NCBI GenBank assembly: GCA_038373865.1
Contig: JAXGGA010003942.1
Span: forward strand, 1-64,000
From: Uloborus plumipes
Taxonomy: Eukaryota > Arthropoda > Arachnida > Araneae > Uloboridae
DNA length: 64,000 nt
Direction: 5' to 3'
Numbering within the stretch: the stretch's first letter is position 1; each line of letters opens with the position of its first letter. Made by a program: the position numbers and the translations under genes. Positions 33,501 through 42,500 of this stretch are shown piece by piece. A model generated the notes under the pieces. The model did not search any database. It saw only the letters and a list, made by a program, of their open reading frames with translations, and was not told the origin of the DNA.

Positions 33501-36500
33501 TTCATTACAAAGTAACACATTTTCTTATTTCTAATTTTGCAATAATATAAAGCAAAATTTTGCTTTGAAATTCTTTTTTTTAAAGAATAATATGCATGTA
33601 ATTTTTCTAACATACAAGTTAAAGAAGAAAATATTAAAACAGGACCAGTGTGTTAAATAATACTAATAATAATCAGTTAACAAATTTTATATAACTCCAA
33701 AAAACAAAGGAACATGTTTTCTGAAGATTCAAATCAGCAGTTTAAATATACTTTTAAGAGGTATGCTAAAGTTGTTCACTTTTTAAAAAACAAATGAGTA
33801 AACTTTACTTAAATAATCAACTTGAAATTTTACTTTAGTTCCAAAAAAATAAGATACACATTCTTAAAAGTGGCAAATTATCATTTTAAATACATTAAGG
33901 GTCATGCTAAACATATTCACTTTTTTAAAAACAAATTAATAAACTAATTCTTAAACGATTACCTCGAAATTCAACTTCATTTTGAAAAAATAAAGATACA
34001 TTCCGAGATGCAAATGTTATATTTATGGGTTATTCCAGCCAAAATGGTACAAATCATGTCTGAAATTGTCGAGTTAAGTTTATCAAATGAAGTAATTTTC
34101 GCCAACTAATCAGTGTTTTAAAAATTATTCTCTGTTTATTTGTGCATAATAAAGTGTAAATGGCTTGTATATATGAGTCATTCATTAAGGGTTTTGAATA
34201 GTTCGACCACTTTTGTTACAGAGGAGATAAATGAGGTTTGAAAAATATATTTCTAATCGTAAAGAAAAGTTAATTACAGAACAAGTATAAAATGAACTAA
34301 GCATCCTAAAACTAATTCTGTCTGCAATTTCAAGAAAAAATATTTTTTGCACTATTAATGTGACTGTAACAGAGTGGACATCCCACAGTGCAAATTAACT
34401 ATCATCAGCAAAGAATTTTAGGCTTATCTTAGTTACTGATTATATAATTCAATGTATCAAAGTAATCAAAGCAGATAACATTACTTGTACTTATTAAAAA
34501 AAATATCACATTGAATGCGATTGCTTATTTTATTTCTGAAAGGCTTGTAACAGAGTGGACAGTTTGAAACATAAAAAAAATCTAGGAACAAAGATAAATA
34601 GGTGTTTTTCCAAGATTTTTTTGTTTACATACATAAAAATCAGCAGAAAGGGTGTCAGAAGCATTTTTTGTGCTGTGCATTGCAAATGATTTTGTTGTTG
34701 CATTTCAGCTTAATCTTAAATTGCATTTTAAGTCCTAGCAATTTGAAATGCCTAAATAAGTAATACTTGGTTACACACAATTAGATGGAGAACAAATAAA
34801 AAAAAAATAATTAATTGGTGGTAAACATTAAAATTAATTCCCAAAATTCTGAAGTATCGGGACTGATTTGTACCATTTTCGCTGAAATGACCGATATATT
34901 ATCATTATTATTTAAAATTATTCTAAACATGTTCACTTTAAAAAATAAATTAATAAACTTATATCTAAAAAGTTTTACTTAAATTCTAAAAGACAAAATA
35001 CACTTTCTAGATGCAAATTAACATCTTAAATACAGTCAAGTCTCAATAGCTCATAGTCCCAAGGGAACGGCTAAAAACTTAGAGTTATTGATAGTTCGAG
35101 TTACAAGCAGTTCCTACCGTCTTTTCAAGAATTTGGGACCAAATGAAAACTTTGAAATAAAGGTATATTTGAGTTTATAAAGCTTTGAGTTATCGAAACT
35201 CGATTGAATGTTATTGAGGGTCATGCTCAACATGTTCTCGAGGAGTTACGGAGCGGCGTGACAGACGTGAAAAGATTCTAATAGCAGAGAAATATCTTTT
35301 CTGAAAGGAAGGTATTACAAAAAGAAAGAACGAAACAAAGTGCAAAATTCAAAATTTCTTTACACACATATAAACTCTTTCAAAAAAAAAGCATGGTTTT
35401 AAGTTGCGACGATTCATGGGGACAGATGTTTTCATTATCTAAAAGAAAACTTTCGTCAATGTTAGATAGGTTATTTAGTGTATGTTATTTTCAATTATAA
35501 TAAAGCAATAATAGTGGCAAAGTAAAAAATGTCTAATTACAACATCATTGGGTGTTAATAGATCGCAATTTTTGTTAGAAGCACAAAAACTAAAAATAAA
35601 AGATTTCAATAAATAAAATAATTTGAGAATTTATATTAAAAGCTACTGCGATTAATTTTTATGAACTAACGATATGATCGTAAGTTTTTTTCAAACTTTT
35701 GTCGCACATTAATCCTTGAAGGTTTGTAGCCTTTTCTTTCTAAATATTTTAACTAAAATATTTTTGAAAAGCTGAAGACAATCATATTTTATCTGGCAAT
35801 TGTGAAAAATCAAATATGCAGAATGCTTCCATGTCCAGTACACAGTCGGAGGAATAACACAATTTTTGTTTTAGAAGCAAAAATTGGTAAAAAGGAAAGA
35901 TGAAAAGTAATTACATCATCTAAAAGGTTTATCAAACAATGAAATTTTTAACTAAGATTTTTATAAAAAAGGAAATATTTAATTAGGTCCTCACATCATA
36001 CCGGATAACCCTCACATCAATTCCGGATATTCCCCACATCAATACCGGATACTTAGCCGGATATCCTGCAAAAAATCTTCCGGATATCCGTATCCGGGGC
36101 GGTCAACCGGATCGGATATCCGGAAGTACCGGATACTTAAAATATCAGCCGGATAGGCCGGATACCGGATAGTTACCGGATATCCGGTCCATCCCTAGTA
36201 GCAATTTACTTACACTTTTGCCAATAGCTGTAAAGTAGTGCATGGACTGGTTCCGCTGCTTCCTCTTGGCAAAGACTGCACATGATGTCGGAGTTCATCA
36301 CTGTAAAAAATAATTAAATTTAATTTAAAAAAACTAAAAAATACGCTTTTAGACTTAATCAAACTAACATGCACATAAGTGCGTGTTAGTCATGCATCAA
36401 AATGAAGCATAGTTTAGCTTTTAGTGTTAATAATAGTATTAAATTTATTACTTTTATCTTTGCAAAGAACGTGAATTTTACCTTTTATTCAGAGTTACAT

Positions 36501-39500
36501 ACATACGGATAAACAAACCCACGTGTCAAACTAACAAAAGCGTATTAAAAAAAAATCAATTATTTTATACTAAACTAAACTCAGTGTTACAACAGTCCAT
36601 GGGAGCCAAATTAGGATTAGTTCCGATTAGGTGAACAGCCGAACACGGAACCCTCAATGTTTAGTTCCCAAACGCACAGTACTATTTTTATCGATTGTTA
36701 CAAAAGGGATGAAGAGCTAAGCCGACCGTGCCCAGCCAGCACGGGTATCGAACCCAGGTCTGCAGTGTGTGGAATGACCACAAAGCCATTGAGCTTGGAT
36801 TAGTTTGTAGAACATTCGAGCAGATCTGAAAGGTGAATTTTGTGCAACTATTAGCTGCTATAAATTTAACTTAAAGGAAGTATATGAACAGAAGAACATC
36901 GTTTATCCAGCCTTCGTTCATCCGGATCTCTGGATAATCGAGATCAAAGTTGCAATCTCTGGGCACAATAGCCTTGCAAGAATTACAGGAAAATGAAATG
37001 TTGAGTATTTGCGTACAATTCTGCATCAGCCTTATCCTTTGCCTCATTAACTATTAGGATCTCTTCTGGTAAAAGAGGATGGTACTAAGCTCAGATGTAA
37101 GTATTCGTGGAAGGTTCTTGATTTATTTCGGAATAGTGACTGGCATTGATTACAGTGGCGTAGGAACTTTGTAAAAATAGGGGGAGCCCGGTGCGGCGCA
37201 ATGCCAGATATTGGCACTTTCTTGGGGGGAGAGGGTGCGAAGACACACTTTTCACTCTTTACGCACAAGCTCAACTTTAAAGTCAATTTTCGAATTGACA
37301 TTTTTTGTGAATAAAAGTAATTTAAAAGCATTACTAATATTTCTTTCGTCAGAAAGACAAGTTCAAGTACACTTTTACATTTTCAATATGAACTTAGTTT
37401 TAGATGTAATATTTGCTCAGAAATAGGAAGTCTCAAACTTCTCTCCCGGAAAAATTTCCAAATGGTAATTTTAAAACAATGACTTTAGAAGATTTTTGGT
37501 GACTTTAGAGGATAGAAAAATTTCAAATAAAAGTCTTAAACGCGAGTTGAAGGCCATCTTTGGTCACATTAGAGGCAGGAACTGGGGTTGCAAAATCATC
37601 CCGGACAATTTTTCTAAATTGTAGGTTTAAAAACGTAATTTTGGATGATTTTTGATAATGTTGAGAATATGTGAAGTTCCTGAGGATGGAACAGTTCTCA
37701 AAAAAACTCGTTTGTTCCCATTTAATTTGCACAGTACTGTGAACACATTTTTGAAAACAGGTTTGAGGTAAAAAAATGTGCTACAAAAATTGTAGTAAGA
37801 AAATTTTTCCGGGGAGCTGAGATATTCCAGGGGGAGCTCGAGCTCCCCCAGCTCCCCCGGTTCCTACGCCTCTGCTTGATTAGAAAGATTTCTGATTTGT
37901 TTTGCAAGAAGAAGGATGTCAATGGCGCCGAAGGAATTAGTGGCGCACAAAGGATTGTTTTCTGGGAGGGGCTAAGTAGCCCTCCTTTGAAAAATTTTCA
38001 AACTTGAAGTCCTGGAGAACAAAAAAAAAAAAAACTGAAGTTATTTTTCGGTGAAATTAAGAAGGGTGTTGGGGGCTATCTTTCGGCAAATTTCTAAAAG
38101 TAAAGTTCGAAAAATATAATTTTAAGCTCTTTGGTTTAATCAAGAGGGTTCATTTCATGCTTCTGGGAGAGGCTTAAGCCCCTTAGCTCCCCCCGTGCGT
38201 GTACCACTACCAACAATTTTCGGCTCCCAGTTTCCATAACATGGAGGCACATGGTCTCTTTCCGATGCGAAACTGTACAAGAGATTTAATTTTGTCGAGA
38301 ATATTCAAAATCCAAAGGAGTACCCAAGGGATCTTTAACATGCCACGTAATCATACAACATGGGCAATGGCAATATTCTGCACGTCGAAAAGCTACCGAT
38401 TGAGCCACCACGAGTTAAAACCCGTGTCCAAGGGTAGAAGACCAACACCTTTCTATCACGGCACCCAAGTCGACTTGCTATTAATATACGTAGGGGTGCT
38501 GAAAAGTTCCTGGCTTTGCACCCCTCAAGTTGTAATATTAAAAAAAAAAATGTTACCATAAGAAAGTTTGTTTTCTTATTATATTACTGAAAAAATGTAA
38601 GCTGTTCCCCACACTATTAGCTATTTCAGATTTGAGGTAGAAGATAAGATGGCAGAGGCTTAAGCAAGTTTCACAACTGCGCAGTTGGGGAACGTCATGA
38701 AGTTCTTGTTTTTCCAAAGAAAGTCCGCACAGGACACTTACACTCAACTAGGCGAGTGTCACAGATACTATACTAGAATGCAGCTTAACTTGGCACTGAC
38801 GTCACTACGGGCGGAGCCAATAAGAGCTCACAAGCAGTCAGCGATCTCTCTTATTCGCCAAGTAGGATGTGACGTTTTATCTAGCTTGTTTTTTGTAGGC
38901 TAACGTCACGCAAACGTCACGCTGTTTTTGTTAAGAAACGTTCCTTTTCTTTTATAGGTGAGAACAGGACTGCTCTTTTTTGTGAGAAACAAAAACTTCA
39001 TAACCCTCTTCAACTTCACAGTCGTGAAACTTGCTTGAGCCTCTGCCATATTATCTTCCACATCAAATTTAAAATAGCTAATAGAGTGGAGAACAACTTA
39101 CATTTTTACAGTAATTTACAAAAAAAAAAAAAAAAAACTTTCTTAAAATAACTTTTTTTTTTTTTTTGAAATTTGCAACTTGAGCGGTGCAATGTCAATA
39201 ACTTTTCAGAATCCCCTCGTATATGTATTTGGTGTTGAGTTTCTGAGTTTGCAAACAACATTAATAAATTTCAACACATGACGCGATACTCACAACTTAT
39301 CGTCGAAATCCTTGTATTTGGAGAAGCAGCTGGAGTAGTGGAGGCCAAACCGGACTTGACATTCCTCCCTGTCGTCGTGGAGGCCATCAGTAACCGGCTG
39401 GGGCACCTGCGGCCTCCTGCGAGGAGGTCTCTGGAACGGATATCCGTCCACGATCCCGTCGTCCTCCTCCGGATATTGCCCCTGGGGGCGCTGGTCCCTG

Positions 39501-42500
39501 CAGCCCCTGACGGCAGTTGCCCCGGTCAGCAGGGGGTGGTTGGAAAGGTAGGTGGCAGCCTCGCTCTTGGCCTCCCTCGGCTGGGAGGTGTCGGTCTCGG
39601 TGACCTCCTGCAGGAAGCTGGTGCCCATCAGGAGAGAGGAAAGCAGAAGAACCTGGAAAAAGGCGGGAAGGTGAGGTGTTAGCCGCTTTCGCAAGGCACT
39701 TCAATGACCCGCACATCTCTGCTCCTACTCGGAAAGAAACCGGTCTCAAATTTTCATGTTCACATGTGAAAGCGCTGATGTTTCAGGAAATGGATAAACC
39801 TAAGGCTACTCTAGGGGCTCTAGTTTTACCCAACGCCGTAAACAAGCGTACAAACTATATTCTGGGTAAAAGAAACTCGGAAAAATTCCAGTTGGAAGCA
39901 GAAAGCAAGCAAGTCCGCATATTAGGGGGCAAGGGCTGGACGTTACTGAGAGTCATTAAGAGACAGAATTGCGATGTCACTAGGGGACCAATTAATCCCT
40001 TAAGTGACGGGCCTGGTCTGGAACCTACCTTCCAACAATGAAAAATTTTAATGCTAACGGGCACAGGAGAACTCGGTTGCTGTTCCTTTTTGACTTTCTT
40101 TTACGTAGTAAAGGAAGTATTGTGATCGCGAAAAAAAAAAAAAAAAATCACATAAATTTGGGTCTAAATTTTGATTTTGCTCACCCCCGAATGAATGTAG
40201 AGTAGTGTTTTCGACCTGTCAGCACGTGCATATGTACCTACCAACACATAACTAGACAAAAAAATCCTTTTCAACCGCTCCCGAGTTGATCACGACGAGT
40301 TTTCTCGTGACGTCTGTATGCACGTTAGGGTGGGGCGAAAAATAAAAAGTTTTTCAGATCAACTTCTAATAGTTGCCAAAAGTTGTCTTTGGTGATAGTT
40401 AGCTTTTGTGCAAAATTTGAGAAAAATCGGTTAATATCTTCAGGGGGCGCTGCGATCGCAAAGTTTTACCATAGCTTTGTTATGGATTTTATGGTTAAAA
40501 TCTCAAAAATAATGCCTTTAGCTAGTCTCTTTGCGTTTTTTTTACTCAAAAGATGTTTTCATGCATTAAAAGCATATGAAATGAATCACAAACATTATTT
40601 AATATGATATATTTATATTAAAAAAAAAAATCACTTTTTTTCAGGTTTTTGTTTCTTTTTAAATGCTTGAAATATAAATATATCATATAAAATATTTTTT
40701 TGTGAGTTATTTCATATGCTTTGAATGCATGAATATATCTTATGAGTAAAAAAATGCAATGATTAGCTAACGGCATTGTTTTTCATATTTTAATCATAAA
40801 ATCCCTATAAAAGCTATGATAAAACTTTGCGATCGCAGCGCCCCCTGAAGATATTAACCGATTTTTCTCAAATTTTGCACAAAAACTAACTATCGCCAGA
40901 GACAATTTTTGCCAACTATTAGAAGTTGATCTGAAAAACTTTTTACTTTTCACCCCACCCTAATGCACGTATGTATGTGTGTATGTCGCATAGCTCAAAA
41001 ACTATATGCCGTAGAAACTTTTAGTTTAGTATATAGTCTCTCAGGGGGTCATGTTGTGCACCTCCCCTTGTGGTTGCATTCGAATGCTCCCAAGTGGGTG
41101 TTTTACTCCTTTTTTGGGGCAAATCAGTGTTAATTTCAAGGCAGACTTACGTGATATGAATTGGCTTGACCACTGGGCGATATATCGCCAAGCTTTTGGT
41201 CGCCAAGTGTTTGATGCTAACTTGAAAAAAATTTTTTTTTGAATTTGGGTTCTGTTTGGCGATATTTTGCGAAAAATCCACTGAATGATGTTAAAATCAG
41301 CGATATTTAGAAAATTGATCATTGTAAAATATTTTTTTGCATTGTTTCGTGGCAAACTAGGGGTGTAGATGTTTGAATTGTTATCTTGGTAGCTACAAGC
41401 ACTATTTTAACACTTAAGGCATCTACTAAGAAATTTACACGTAAAAGGAAGTTGTGTAGGGTCCATACCAGATTTTTTTATTCATATTTTTTTATTTAAT
41501 TAATAAATTTATTTAATTTTTTTGATAAATTTAATTTAATCGTGGAAATTATATCTAATTTCATATTTTTAAAGCATGAACATGCGTTCTGAAGGATGTA
41601 AGGGTTCCTGCATTTTTTTTTTTTTTTTTTTGAAACTAAGCTCTGACGAGGAAGGTAAAAGAGCGCCGCTCCTAACCCAAGAGGTTTACTTACACAGTTG
41701 TCACTAATTTAATCCATCTTTGTTTAGAATGGTCACGCACACTTCGCAATAAATATCTACGCTGGCGCTAAACTCGGAAAAGAACAGATTTCGCATCATA
41801 AGCGCAGCTGTGATAATGCACTAGTACGTCACAATGTACGCTCTTTCGCCATAAATATACGTGTCGTAAAGAAAAGCACGATTTCGTCATTTAATGGCGT
41901 CTGTGTTTTCGTACGTCTCTTTGCTCATGTGGATTTTTGGAATGCTTTCGTTATGGACGAATGGGTGAAATTTAAAAACAGTATTTTGCTTTGGAAAAAC
42001 GCGCCTCCATGTGTTTGATCAAAAAGAAACTTTTTCAAAATTAAAAAAGATATATTTCCTGTTTCAAATGACCATATAATTTTGTACTTAGGTAAAATAT
42101 GTCACCATTAGCCACCTTGTGGCGATAACTCAATTTGTTAAAAAGTGCTCAAGTTGTTAACTCAAGTTGTTAAAAAGTGCAGATGGGGCATTTCACGGTA
42201 TTTGTGACATAGGGGTGTCCGTAACAAAACTTTTTAAAAGTTAAAATTTTTTATATATATTGAAAAAGTACATTCTAAAGTAAATGAATATCATATTGTT
42301 TTCATAGTACACTTTATATTATGTTTGTAATTGCACTCGGAACATTGGAAATGTAATTTTCACTGTTACGGACTCTACATTGAGTTTTTCTTTAAATCTG
42401 GCTTAAACCGATTTTTAAGCCAAAACTGGTACTTGAGACAGATAAAGTAAAGGCTCACCTCTAATATAGCTAACCATTTTAATTAAAAAGTGCCTTCCAT

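Larger units (their letters stand above)
32911..36197. mobile_element. 3.3-kb non-autonomous hAT beside a splice donor
   Basis: The ends TAGGGATGGACCGGATA and ATCCGGTCCATCCCTA are inverted repeats bounded by 8-bp duplications GTAGCAAT (32903-32910, 36198-36205). About 90 bp at the left and 200 bp at the right are crowded with GGATATCCGG and CCGGATACC motifs, the sub-terminal transposase-site clustering typical of hAT. The 2.8-kb interior is AT-rich without a transposase frame and holds other MITEs (34026-34894 and about 35033-35210). It lies in intron 3 of the Spaetzle-like gene. Confidence 0.88.

Noticed and set aside
36209..36297. Alternative frames of exon 3: a CxxC/zinc-finger-like reading and one with a basic furin-like KRKQR
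   Set aside because: Both would break the frame with exon 2 (phase 2) or exon 4; only the LPRGSSG frame fits both joins.
36735..36800. Possible functional tRNA gene (A and B boxes present)
   Set aside because: No convincing acceptor stem or anticodon arm, and a SINE body follows; called a tRNA-derived SINE.
38225..38430. Possible second SINE on the - strand (TGGCTCAATCGG resembles an A box)
   Set aside because: No B box at proper spacing and no visible ends, so it was not listed as a feature.
39278..39682. 134-codon + strand open frame
   Set aside because: It is the GC-rich antisense shadow of exon 2 of the Spaetzle-like gene.
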